A DNA stretch of 64,000 bases. Source: Amycolatopsis echigonensis (lineage in GTDB: Bacteria > Actinomycetota > Actinomycetes > Mycobacteriales > Pseudonocardiaceae). Within the stretch, counting starts at the first letter, position 1, and every line of letters starts with the position of its first letter. Position numbers and translations under genes: made by a program. Positions 24,760-32,753 of the stretch are shown one piece after another. The stretch is from assembly GCF_014174495.1 (NCBI RefSeq), contig NZ_JACJHR010000041.1, positions 1-64,000 of the forward strand. Direction: 5' to 3'. A model generated the notes under the pieces. That model was not told the origin of the DNA. It did not search any database and saw nothing but the letters and a program-made list of their open reading frames with translations.

Positions 24760-25837
24760 TCGTCCGCTGCGCGTCCTGCTGGACGGCACCCCTCTGCTCG
24801 GTTCCCGGACGGGGATTGGCCGGTATACCGCCGCGTTGAGCGAAGAGCTGGCTTCACTGTCCGAAGTGGACCTTCGCGCGGTCGCGTTCACTTTGCGGGG
24901 ATGGCGAAAGCTGCGGCATGTCCTGCCACATGGCGTGCAAGCTCGAGGCATGCCGGTCTCCGCGAGGCTCCTCCGGGCGACCTGGCTGCACACTCAGCTG
25001 CCCCCGGTGGAACTGTTCGCCGGACCAACCGATGTCGTGCACGGCACGAACTTCGTCCTCCCCGGGCGCCTTCGTGCCGCCGGAGTCCTGACCATTCACG
25101 ATCTGGCCTTCATCGACGCCCCGCAAGAGCTGGCCCACTCCGACCGAACCCTGCCCGAGCTGGTCCGACGCGGTGCACGTCGAGCGAACGTCATCTGCAC
25201 GCCCACTGAGGCTGTCGCGGATGCTGTCGCGGAGAAGCTGGATGTCGATCGCTCCAAGATCATCGCCACGCCCCTTGGAGTAAACCCCGCTTGGTTCACC
25301 GCCCGACCGCCGGACGATGGCGTGCGGGCAAAGCTACGGCTGCCAGAGAAATACCTCCTGTTCGCCGGCGCCGCCGGACCGCGCAAGGGCCTGGACTGGC
25401 TAGCCGCCGCCCATGCCGCCGCACCAGACCTGCCGCCGCTGGTTTTCGCTGGCCCCGGACCATTCCCCCGGCTGCCAAGGTCCGGCCAGACCGGCTATCT
25501 GTCCGATGTGGACCTTCGCACCGTAGTAGCCGGTGCCGCCGCCCTGGTTCTCCCCTCCAGAGATGAAGGCTTCGGCCTGCCCGTCCTGGAAGCAATGGCC
25601 TCGGATGTCCCAGTCGTCTGCACCGACATCCCGGCCCTCCGCGAAGTAGCAGGCGACTGCGCCACCCTAGTCCCCTACGACGACGTAGACGGCCTGGCAG
25701 AAGCCCTACGCCAAGCGGTAACGGACCCACACGGCCTAGCGACGTCCACCGCCCGCAGAACCCACGCAGCCAGCTTCACCTGGCACAACACCGCACTGCG
25801 CACCCTAGACGCCTACCGCCAAGCGACAGAAGCGTAA
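24752..25837 (+). CDS. GT4-family glycosyltransferase
   Basis: A 361-residue GT-B transferase, the third with the LDGTPLLGSRTGIGRYTAAL type opening in this cluster. The donor half carries LFAGAAGPRKGLDWLAAAHA and PSRDEGFGLPVLEAMASDVP. Codon use drifts to lower GC in the last third (many CTA, GTA and GCA codons), unlike its neighbours, which may mark a recently acquired or recombined 3' end. It is the last gene of the rightward run and is followed by 347 bases with two palindromic repeats. Confidence 0.87.
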   Translation: MADRPLRVLLDGTPLLGSRTGIGRYTAALSEELASLSEVDLRAVAFTLRGWRKLRHVLPHGVQARGMPVSARLLRATWLHTQLPPVELFAGPTDVVHGTNFVLPGRLRAAGVLTIHDLAFIDAPQELAHSDRTLPELVRRGARRANVICTPTEAVADAVAEKLDVDRSKIIATPLGVNPAWFTARPPDDGVRAKLRLPEKYLLFAGAAGPRKGLDWLAAAHAAAPDLPPLVFAGPGPFPRLPRSGQTGYLSDVDLRTVVAGAAALVLPSRDEGFGLPVLEAMASDVPVVCTDIPALREVAGDCATLVPYDDVDGLAEALRQAVTDPHGLATSTARRTHAASFTWHNTALRTLDAYRQATEA

Positions 25838-25918
25838 AGCGGAAACACACCGCCACCAAACCACCCAAAGCAGCAACCACCCAGCCCCTCCCCGCAACCC
25901 CGATCCCCGCCCAGCACG

Positions 25919-25973
25919 CGGTCTGAGGTGCTTGTCAAGGCATCTTTCCCGCCTTGACAAGCACCTCAGACCG
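25919..25973. repeat. Palindromic repeat copy R2 (22-bp arms, 11-nt loop)
   Basis: Bases 25919-25940 pair perfectly with 25952-25973 around CATCTTTCCCG, the same loop as copy R1 at 522. The core GGTGCTTGTCAAGG is identical, while the outer arm is CGGTCTGA instead of CGGTTCGG and its partner arm has changed to match. It lies downstream of a glycosyltransferase, in a gap of 347 bases (25838-26184) that holds only R2, R3 and short hairpins. Confidence 0.9.
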
Positions 25974-26076
25974 TAGTGACAATCAAAAAATCGGGGTGGG
26001 GTCCCCCAATGGCAAAAGCCCGGCGAAGCCGGAAAAGCCCACGGAGAAAGGCACCCCGAAGCCGTCATTGTGCTGA

Positions 26077-26134
26077 CGGTCGGTGGGTGCTTGTCAAGGC
26101 TGGAAAGAGTACCTTGACAAGCACCCACCGACCG
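26077..26134. repeat. Palindromic repeat copy R3 (23-bp arms), inverted orientation
   Basis: Bases 26077-26099 pair with 26112-26134. The core is again GGTGCTTGTCAAGG, the outer arm CGGTCGGTG, and the loop read on the minus strand (TACTCTTTCCAG) resembles the CATCTTTCCCG of R1 and R2, so R3 is inverted. Read this way, its flank GTCAGCACA....CGGCTTCGGGGTGCC also matches the sequence right of R1, showing that the mobile or duplicated unit is longer than the palindrome. Confidence 0.88.
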
Positions 26135-26184
26135 CAGGGAGGCTTCGTATCGGGGTGCAGGGAGGGGGCTGGGGCTTTCTCCTC

Positions 26185-27069
26185 TTATGCGTGGATGTAT
26201 GCGTTTAAGGCCGCGCGCCAATCCCTTAGGGGAGTTAGTCCGGCGTCTCGCCAGGAAGCGTTGGAGAGCAGAGAGTAGGCGGGGCGGGGGGCTGGACGGG
26301 GGAATTCTTCGGTCGTGCAGGGCTTTACGCGCGCTGGATCCGCGCCGATCTCTTCAAAGATCGCCTTCGCGAATCCGTACCAGGAGGTCTCTCCACCTCC
26401 AGTGCAGTGCAGGATCTTCCCCGCAGGGCCTCGCCCGTCCGCGATGGCCTCGGCCAACTCCCAGAGACCACCGGCCAAATCGGCCGACCAAGTAGGTGCT
26501 CCTACCTGATCGTCCACTACCGACAACTGGTCCCGCTCGGACTCCAGCCGCCGGATGGTCTCTACGAAATTGGCCCCGCTCTTTCCATACACCCAGCTGG
26601 TCCGCACCACCCAGGCCGACGCCCCGGACCCGAGTACGGCATCCTCCCCTGCCGCCTTGGTTCGCCCGTAAGCATTCTTCGGACCGAGCGCGTCATCCAC
26701 CTCGTACGGCCGGTCCGCGTCCCCGGGAAAGACATAATCCGTCGAGATATGAATCAGCGGCACCCGCCGCGAAGTACAAGCCGCAGCCAGCACTCGGGGC
26801 CCGTCGACATTCACTGCGAACGCCCGGGCTTCGTCCGACTCCGCGGCATCAACCGCCGTATACGCGGCGGCATTGATCACCACCGGCACCGCCTCGGCGG
26901 CGCGCGCTCGCTCGGCCAGTTCGCTGACCGCGCTGATCACCTGACCAGCCGCCGTCACGTCCAGCTCCGCCGACGAAGGCGCGAGCACCTCCGTTTCCGG
27001 GCCCGCGGTATTCACCAGGTCCCGGCCCAGCTGACCGGAACCGCCGGGCACGAGCACTGCCAGCCGCAC
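26185..27069 (-). CDS. rmlD: dTDP-4-dehydrorhamnose reductase RmlD
   Basis: Final step of dTDP-L-rhamnose synthesis, reducing dTDP-4-keto-rhamnose with NADPH. The 294-residue SDR-fold protein shows PGGSGQLGRDLV, LIHISTDYVFPGD and YGRTKAAGE, the Ser/Thr-Tyr-Lys catalytic set. AGGAGGTACGCC precedes the GTG start at 27069. It lies 27 bases after rmlB in the same direction, so the two form an operon. Product rhamnose feeds WbbL and probably the neighbouring glycosyltransferases. Confidence 0.94.
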   Translation of the reverse strand: MRLAVLVPGGSGQLGRDLVNTAGPETEVLAPSSAELDVTAAGQVISAVSELAERARAAEAVPVVINAAAYTAVDAAESDEARAFAVNVDGPRVLAAACTSRRVPLIHISTDYVFPGDADRPYEVDDALGPKNAYGRTKAAGEDAVLGSGASAWVVRTSWVYGKSGANFVETIRRLESERDQLSVVDDQVGAPTWSADLAGGLWELAEAIADGRGPAGKILHCTGGGETSWYGFAKAIFEEIGADPARVKPCTTEEFPRPAPRPAYSLLSNASWRDAGLTPLRDWRAALNAYIHA

Positions 27070-27096
27070 CGGCGTACCTCCTACTGCGAAAGGGTT

Positions 27097-28095
27097 TCAG
27101 GACGTGCCGAGCGCGGCGCGGGCCTTCAGCGGCTCCCACCACGCGCGGTGGTCGGCATACCAGCGCACCGTCTCCGCCAGACCGTCCTCGAACGACACCC
27201 GCGGAGCGTAACCGAGTTCGCCGCTGATCTTCGCGATGTCGACCGAGTACCGCCGGTCGTGGCCCTTGCGGTCGGCCACCGGTTCGACCATTTCCCAGCC
27301 GACGCCGACCGCCGCGAGCAGGCGTTCGGTCAGTTCCCGGTTGGTCAGCTCGGTGCCGCCGCCGATGTTGTAGATCTCGCCGGGACGACCGCCGTCTGCG
27401 ACCAGCTGGATTCCGTAGCAGTGGTCGTCCACGTGCAGCCAGTCCCGGACGTTCAGGCCGTCGCCGTAGAGCGGGACCTTCTTGCCGTCCAGCAGGTTTG
27501 TCACGAAGACCGGGATGACCTTTTCCGGGAACTGGTACGGGCCGTAGTTGTTCGAGCACCGCGTGACGCACACCGGCAGCCCGTGCGTCCGGAAGTACGA
27601 GCGGGCGATCAGATCCGACGACGCCTTCGAGGCCGAGTACGGCGAATTCGGCTCCAGCACGTGGTCTTCCGACCACGAACCGTCCTGGATGGACCCGTAC
27701 ACCTCGTCCGTCGAGACGTGCACGAACTTCCCGACCCCCGCCTCCAGCGCGGCCTGCAGCAACGTCTGCGTGCCGAGCACGTTGGTGAGCACGAAGTCCG
27801 CCGAACCGAGGATCGAGCGGTCCACATGGGACTCCGCGGCGAAGTGAACGACCAGGTCGATGCCGCGCATCAGATCGGTGACCTGCGCGGTGTCGCAGAT
27901 GTCGCCGCGCACGAAGCGCAGCCGGGGGCTGTCGGCGACCGGGGCGAGGTTCGCCTCGTTGCCCGCGTAGGTGAGCTTGTCGAGCACCACGACCTCGGCG
28001 CCGGCCAGTGTCGGATACGCCCCCGACAGCACCTGCCGCACGTAGTGCGAACCGATGAACCCGGCACCGCCTGTGACCAGGACCCGCATCCTCAT
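27097..28095 (-). CDS. rmlB: dTDP-glucose 4,6-dehydratase RmlB
   Basis: NAD-dependent SDR enzyme converting dTDP-glucose to dTDP-4-keto-6-deoxyglucose. The 332 residues include VLVTGGAGFIGSHYVRQVL, VHVSTDEVYGSIQDG, the catalytic YSASKASSD and NIGGGTELTNRELTERLL. ATG at 28095 is chosen for GGAAGG about 5 bases upstream; another ATG lies two codons later. In M. tuberculosis rmlB is elsewhere on the chromosome, so its place beside rmlD here is a local arrangement. Confidence 0.94.
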   Translation of the reverse strand: MRMRVLVTGGAGFIGSHYVRQVLSGAYPTLAGAEVVVLDKLTYAGNEANLAPVADSPRLRFVRGDICDTAQVTDLMRGIDLVVHFAAESHVDRSILGSADFVLTNVLGTQTLLQAALEAGVGKFVHVSTDEVYGSIQDGSWSEDHVLEPNSPYSASKASSDLIARSYFRTHGLPVCVTRCSNNYGPYQFPEKVIPVFVTNLLDGKKVPLYGDGLNVRDWLHVDDHCYGIQLVADGGRPGEIYNIGGGTELTNRELTERLLAAVGVGWEMVEPVADRKGHDRRYSVDIAKISGELGYAPRVSFEDGLAETVRWYADHRAWWEPLKARAALGTS

Positions 28096-28205
28096 CCACC
28101 CTTCCGCCCGACCGGGCAATCTCGCCACCAGCCTACGGGTGGCTCACAGATGAGTCGGTAGAGTTCGGCAAAGCGCGAAACGCGCGGTCATCCTGGGGAG
28201 GAACT

Positions 28206-29753
28206 GTGGCCGAATGGCCGGGGACGCCGCTGCCGGCGCACCGCGGTCGCGGCGTGCTCGTCGTGCTGCGGCGAAGCGGCAAGATCCTGCTGTCCGTCGT
28301 ATCCGTGGTCGTGCTCGCGCTGACGTGGTACGGCTGGCAGTTCATCGGCGACCCGCGGTCCGGTTTCTCCACCACGGCGATCTTCGGTGAGCAGCAGGAG
28401 CACGCGAAACCGCTCGACGGCGCGATCGACATCCTCCTGGTCGGCCAGGACAGCCGCACCGACGCGCAGGGCAATCCGCTGCCCCGCGAGGTGCTCGACA
28501 TGCTGCACGCCGGCGATTCCGACGGCGAAAAGCAGACCGACACGATGATTCTCGTGCACATCCCGCAGAACGGGGAGCACGCGATCGCCATCTCGTTCCC
28601 GCGCGACTCCTATGTCGAGATCACCGGCGGCTTCGGCAAGCACAAGCTGAACAGCGCGTACGTCTACGCCTACAACGACACCGCCAAGTCGCTGCAGGCC
28701 AAGGGCGACGCCGATCTCAAGGACGTCGACGAGAAAGCCAAGCTCGCCGGTCGCAAGAACCTGGTCGCAACGATCGAGAAGTTCATCGGCAAACCGGGCA
28801 TGATCGACCGCTACGCCGAGGTGAACCTGGCCAGCTTCTACGAGGTCACGAAGGCCATCGGCGGCGTCCAGGTGTGCCTGAAGAACGCGGTGAAGGAAAA
28901 GAAGTCGGGCGTCGATCTTCCCGCCGGGAAGCAGACCATCGAGGGTGTGCAGGCGCTCGCGTTCGTGCGCCAACGTTACGGCCTGCAGAACGGCGACCTC
29001 GACCGGATCGCGCGCCAGCAGGCGTTCCTGTCCGGGCTGGCGAGCAAGGTCCTCTCGTCCGAGGTGCTGGCCAATCCGGTGCGGGTCGCGCAGCTCGTCG
29101 AGGCGGTGAAGAAGTCCGTGGTGCTGTCCTCGGGCTGGGACCTCTCCGAGTTCGTCGCGCAGATGCGCGGGCTCACCGGCGGAAACGTCGAGTTCCACAC
29201 CATCCCCACCGAGGGCAACGCGGTCATGGGCGGCGCCGACGTGCTGCGTGTCGACCAGGCGAAGGTCCGCGCCGAGATCGACCGGCTGACCTCCGACGGC
29301 AATGCCCCGACCCCCAGCAACGCGCCGTTGCCCGGAGCCGGGCAGACCACCGTCGAGCTGTTCGACGGCTCCGGCTCGGGTGCCGCCGACCAGGTGCGGG
29401 GTCTGTTGCAGGACAAGGGTTTCCAGCTCGGCACGAGCACGAAGCTGTCCACCCGCGCGACCACCGTGCTGCGCTACCACCCGTCGGACGAGGCCGCCGC
29501 CGATCTGGTCCGGCAAGCCCTCGGCAGCAGCGCACAGGCCGAGCCGGACGCCGACGTCGCCGCCGGACACGTCCGGGTGATCCTCGGCAAGGACGCGCGG
29601 GACACCGCCGGAGCACCGGCCACGACGTCCTCCGCTCCTCCTGCGGCCCCGCCGTCGTCGCAGTCGTCGTCGCACTCCGAGCCGCCTCCGTCCGGATCCT
29701 CGACCTCACCCACCCCGCTCATCACGGCGGGCGATGTCCCCTGTGTCAACTAG
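28206..29753 (+). CDS. LCP-family cell-wall glycopolymer ligase (LytR-CpsA-Psr)
   Basis: A 515-residue membrane phosphotransferase expected to attach lipid-linked polymers such as arabinogalactan to peptidoglycan. A transmembrane helix lies at residues 26-46. The LCP domain includes DILLVGQDSRTD, SFPRDSYVEI, a DRYAEVNLASFYEVTKAIGG stretch and FVRQRYGLQNGDLDRIARQQ (catalytic Arg-rich). A LytR_C domain follows (TTVELFDGSGSGAADQVRGL). The last residues after a Ser/Pro linker are GDVPCVN. GGGGAGG lies upstream of the GTG. It matches the Rv3267 position. Confidence 0.92.
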   Translation: MAEWPGTPLPAHRGRGVLVVLRRSGKILLSVVSVVVLALTWYGWQFIGDPRSGFSTTAIFGEQQEHAKPLDGAIDILLVGQDSRTDAQGNPLPREVLDMLHAGDSDGEKQTDTMILVHIPQNGEHAIAISFPRDSYVEITGGFGKHKLNSAYVYAYNDTAKSLQAKGDADLKDVDEKAKLAGRKNLVATIEKFIGKPGMIDRYAEVNLASFYEVTKAIGGVQVCLKNAVKEKKSGVDLPAGKQTIEGVQALAFVRQRYGLQNGDLDRIARQQAFLSGLASKVLSSEVLANPVRVAQLVEAVKKSVVLSSGWDLSEFVAQMRGLTGGNVEFHTIPTEGNAVMGGADVLRVDQAKVRAEIDRLTSDGNAPTPSNAPLPGAGQTTVELFDGSGSGAADQVRGLLQDKGFQLGTSTKLSTRATTVLRYHPSDEAAADLVRQALGSSAQAEPDADVAAGHVRVILGKDARDTAGAPATTSSAPPAAPPSSQSSSHSEPPPSGSSTSPTPLITAGDVPCVN

Positions 29754-29816
29754 AGTCGAGCACCCAGCGTCGCGGCGCACCGCAGGCCGTACGCTGTGAG
29801 CGGGGAGGTAACCGGG

Positions 29817-31235
29817 GTGAGCGAAAACCAGGACAAACCGGACCGGACGGCGGATTCTGCCGACAGTCCGGCGGTTCCCGACGCCTCGGACCGCGGATCC
29901 GACGGAACGGCGGAGCCGACGCACGCCGCCGCTGAACCGGCGGCCGAGAAGACGTCCGAGGACACCGCCGCCGAGGAAACCGAGCCGGTTACCGAGGGCG
30001 CCGCCGCCGAGGAGGAACCCTCTTCCGAGTGGAAACCCTCGCCGTACCCGCGCGTCGAACTCCCCCAGCCGTCAAACCCGGCACCGGAATCGCGGCACCG
30101 CGCGGGCCGGACCACCCGGATCACCCGCCGGGTCGCGATCGGCCTGGTCTCCCTGGTCGCGCTGGGCGGGACGGGCTACGCGTACGTCACCAAGGACAAG
30201 CTGCAGGACAACGTCGCCACCACCGACGTCCTGACCCCGCGCGCGGGCGAACCCCCGGCCCCGCCCGCCGACGACGGCGGCACGGACATCCTGCTCGTCG
30301 GCAGCGACGCGCGCACCGACCAGCAGGGCAATCCGCTGCCGCTGAGCATGCTGAAGTCGTTGCGCACCGAGGACAAGGGCGGCATCAACACCGACACGAT
30401 CATCCTGGTGCGGATCCCGAAGAACGGCGGCAAGGCTTCCGCGGTGTCGATCCCGCGCGACAGCTGGGTCGACATCCCGGGCCGCGGCAAAGGGAAGATC
30501 AACTCCGCGTACGGCGTCGCCAAGGCGCAGGCCGAGCAGGAGGAACGCGCGCAGGGCGAGCACGACCAGGCGAAAATCGCCCGCGATTCCGACAGCGCCG
30601 GGCGACGGGTGCTCGTCCAGACCGTCCAGGACCTCACGCAGGTGCGCATCGACCACTACGCCGAGGTCAACCTGCTCGGTTTCTACCTGCTCACCGAAGC
30701 CGTCGGCGGCGTCCCGGTGTGCCTCAACCACGCGACCTCGGACAAGGACTCCGGCGCGAACTTCCGCCGCGGCGTGCAGACCGTGACCGGCGGCGAGGCG
30801 CTGTCCTTCGTGCGGCAGCGCAAGAACCTGCCGAACGGCGACCTCGACCGGATCAAACGGCAGCAGGCGTTCCTGTCCTCGGCGCTGCGCAAGGTGCTGT
30901 CGGCGGGCACGCTCACCAACCCAGGCACGCTGAACAGCCTGATCGACGCCGTGCACCGGTCGTTCGTGCTCGACGACAGCCTCGACGTGCTCGAATTCGC
31001 CCAGCAGGTCAAGGGCATCGCGTCCGGCAGCCTGACCTTCGCGACGATTCCGGTGATCACCACGAACGGCCGCAGCGAGGACGGGCAGAGCATCGTGGAG
31101 GTCGACCCGGCCGCGGTGCAGAAGTTCGTCGCGGGACTGGCCGGACGGACCGTCACCGGAGGCGGCGGCGCGGCGGCCGGGGCGGCGCCGCAGGGCCTGG
31201 ACTCCGGAATCCCGGGCGTGCCCTGCGTCGACTGA
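29817..31235 (+). CDS. LCP-family cell-wall glycopolymer ligase, second copy
   Basis: A 472-residue LCP protein, paralogous to the one before it. The first 85 residues are acidic and disordered, and cytosolic by topology; a transmembrane helix follows at about 106-124 (VAIGLVSLVALGGTGYAYV). The LCP domain reads DILLVGSDARTDQQGNPLPL, SIPRDSWVDIPG and FVRQRKNLPNGDLDRIKRQQ. It lacks the LytR_C domain but ends GIPGVPCVD, like the neighbour's PCVN. GTG at 29817 is preferred because GGGGAGG lies 8 bases upstream; GTG at 29796 is an alternative. Confidence 0.9.
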   Translation: MSENQDKPDRTADSADSPAVPDASDRGSDGTAEPTHAAAEPAAEKTSEDTAAEETEPVTEGAAAEEEPSSEWKPSPYPRVELPQPSNPAPESRHRAGRTTRITRRVAIGLVSLVALGGTGYAYVTKDKLQDNVATTDVLTPRAGEPPAPPADDGGTDILLVGSDARTDQQGNPLPLSMLKSLRTEDKGGINTDTIILVRIPKNGGKASAVSIPRDSWVDIPGRGKGKINSAYGVAKAQAEQEERAQGEHDQAKIARDSDSAGRRVLVQTVQDLTQVRIDHYAEVNLLGFYLLTEAVGGVPVCLNHATSDKDSGANFRRGVQTVTGGEALSFVRQRKNLPNGDLDRIKRQQAFLSSALRKVLSAGTLTNPGTLNSLIDAVHRSFVLDDSLDVLEFAQQVKGIASGSLTFATIPVITTNGRSEDGQSIVEVDPAAVQKFVAGLAGRTVTGGGGAAAGAAPQGLDSGIPGVPCVD

Positions 31236-31257
31236 CGCCGCGACTAGCCTGAGACGC

Positions 31258-31962
31258 ATGAGTCTCACCGAGCAGCTGCTGCGCCAGCTCCTGGCCTCGC
31301 CCGCGAAACCGCTGATCACGCACTACGACGACCGGCTCGGCAGCCGGGTCGAGCTGTCCGTGGCGACGACGCAGAACTGGGCCGCGAAAACGGCGAACTG
31401 GCTGGTCGACGAGTTCGACGTCGAGCCGGGCGACGCCGTCGCGGTGCGGCTGCCCGCGCACTGGCAGACCGTGGGCGTGCTGCTCGGCGCGTGGTGGTGC
31501 GGGGCCCGCGTGGTCGCGGAGCCGGACGGCGCACGGGTGGTGTTCACCAGTCCGGACGAGGAGATCGACGCGCCGGCCGTCGCGGTGGTGTCGCTCGACC
31601 CGATGGGCCGCGGCCTGTCGACGCCGCCGGCGGGCGGAGCGCTCGACTACCTCAGCGAGGCCCGGATGTCCGGCGACCAGTTCGTCCCGATGCAGCCGAC
31701 CCCCGGCGACACCCCGGCACTGGGTTCCTCCACTGTGGACGAAGTGTGGACGGAAGCCACTGCGCGTGCGGCAAAACTCGGCCTGACCGCGGCAGACCGA
31801 GTGTTGTCCACGATGGACTGGACGGTGCCGGACGGCATACTCGACGGCCTGCTCGTTCCGCTTGCCGCCAGCGCGCACCTGGTCCAGGTGACGAACGCGG
31901 ACCCGGCGAAACTGTCCGCCCGCCGCGAGGCCGAGCGCACCACGGCCGACCTTCCTTCGTGA
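31258..31962 (+). CDS. TIGR03089 family protein (truncated AMP-ligase-like)
   Basis: A 234-residue actinobacterial protein of the TIGR03089 family, equivalent in position to M. tuberculosis Rv3268. It resembles the N-terminal part of acyl-adenylating enzymes (THYDDRLGSRVELSVATTQN, NWLVDEFDVEPGDAVAVRLP) but lacks the ATP-binding P-loop and the C-terminal lid, so it is not expected to be an active ligase. TAGCCT ends 7 bases before the ATG, suggesting a leaderless mRNA. Role unknown; the conserved link with LCP genes suggests a cell-wall function. Confidence 0.85.
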   Translation: MSLTEQLLRQLLASPAKPLITHYDDRLGSRVELSVATTQNWAAKTANWLVDEFDVEPGDAVAVRLPAHWQTVGVLLGAWWCGARVVAEPDGARVVFTSPDEEIDAPAVAVVSLDPMGRGLSTPPAGGALDYLSEARMSGDQFVPMQPTPGDTPALGSSTVDEVWTEATARAAKLGLTAADRVLSTMDWTVPDGILDGLLVPLAASAHLVQVTNADPAKLSARREAERTTADLPS

Positions 31963-31996
31963 GTGCTGACGGCGTCGGCAGCACTCACCGCGGTTC

Positions 31997-32425
31997 TCAG
32001 GCGTTCTGCAGTTCGGCCGCGCCCTGGCGACGACGCCAGAAGAGCACGTGGTCCAAAGACAGTCGTCCGCCGTTGAAGCCCAGCGCCAGCGCGGTGAGGC
32101 CCAGCACCAGCACCAGTTCGTAGCCGCCTTGGCCGGTGAGGCCGTGCGCCGCGTGGACGGAGATCAACGCGCCGGCCATGTCGATGGCGTAGCCGATCGC
32201 GACCACCGGCAGCAGGAAGCCGACGACGAACGCGATCGACCCGAGCAGTTCGAGCACGATCACGAGGAACGCGGCGACGCCCGGCAGCGGGATGCCGATC
32301 TTGCTGAACATGTCGGCGGTCGCCCCGACGCCGCTGTCCCATTTCTGCAGGCCGTGGGCGAAGAACACCACCGCGATGCCGATCCGGCCGAGCAGCAGCG
32401 CGACGTCCTTGACTCGAGTCAACAT
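31997..32425 (-). CDS. DoxX family membrane protein
   Basis: A 142-residue integral membrane protein with four helices and the DoxX hallmarks LGRIGIAVVFFAHGLQKW at the N-terminus and FLVIVLELLGSIAFVVGFLL in the middle. In mycobacteria a DoxX protein partners with SodA and SseA in redox protection; no such partners are next to it here. It is convergent with the TIGR03089 gene. The 5' region to the next gene (about 215 bases) holds its promoter and that of the ribosomal protection gene. Confidence 0.85.
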   Translation of the reverse strand: MLTRVKDVALLLGRIGIAVVFFAHGLQKWDSGVGATADMFSKIGIPLPGVAAFLVIVLELLGSIAFVVGFLLPVVAIGYAIDMAGALISVHAAHGLTGQGGYELVLVLGLTALALGFNGGRLSLDHVLFWRRRQGAAELQNA

Positions 32426-32642
32426 GGAGACAGTTCCCCCGGTAGGTGAAAGTTCAACTGACCCGGTCCACGGTAGGGCACTGAACACCGCCGCGGGGGT
32501 GTCAGCCAGTGATCGACAGGAAACCGACAGGCACCGAAAACTCGCTGTACACCGCGCGCGGCCCGGCGCTACCGTGCTGATCTCCGCGAGTACGACCCGC
32601 TCGCGGCCGTGTTTTCGTGTTTCCGAGCCGCGAGGAGTCCCG

Positions 32643-32753
32643 ATGCGCCGACAGTCCGATCGATCCCAGTTCGGCCTGTCTCCCGCATCCGAGGACTTCC
32701 GCACGCATGAAAGCACTGACCATCGGCATCCTGGCGCACATCGACGCAGGTAA
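32643..32753 (+). CDS. Leader ORF overlapping the ribosomal protection gene start
   Basis: A 36-codon ORF beginning MRRQSDRSQFG and ending HPGAHRRR. Its Shine-Dalgarno is strong (CGAGGAG, about 6 bases before the ATG), better than that of the main gene. It overlaps the first 47 bases of the downstream GTPase gene in another frame. This is the arrangement expected of translational attenuation, where slow or stalled translation of the leader exposes the resistance gene start. Whether the peptide is made is unknown. Confidence 0.5.
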   Translation: MRRQSDRSQFGLSPASEDFRTHESTDHRHPGAHRRR

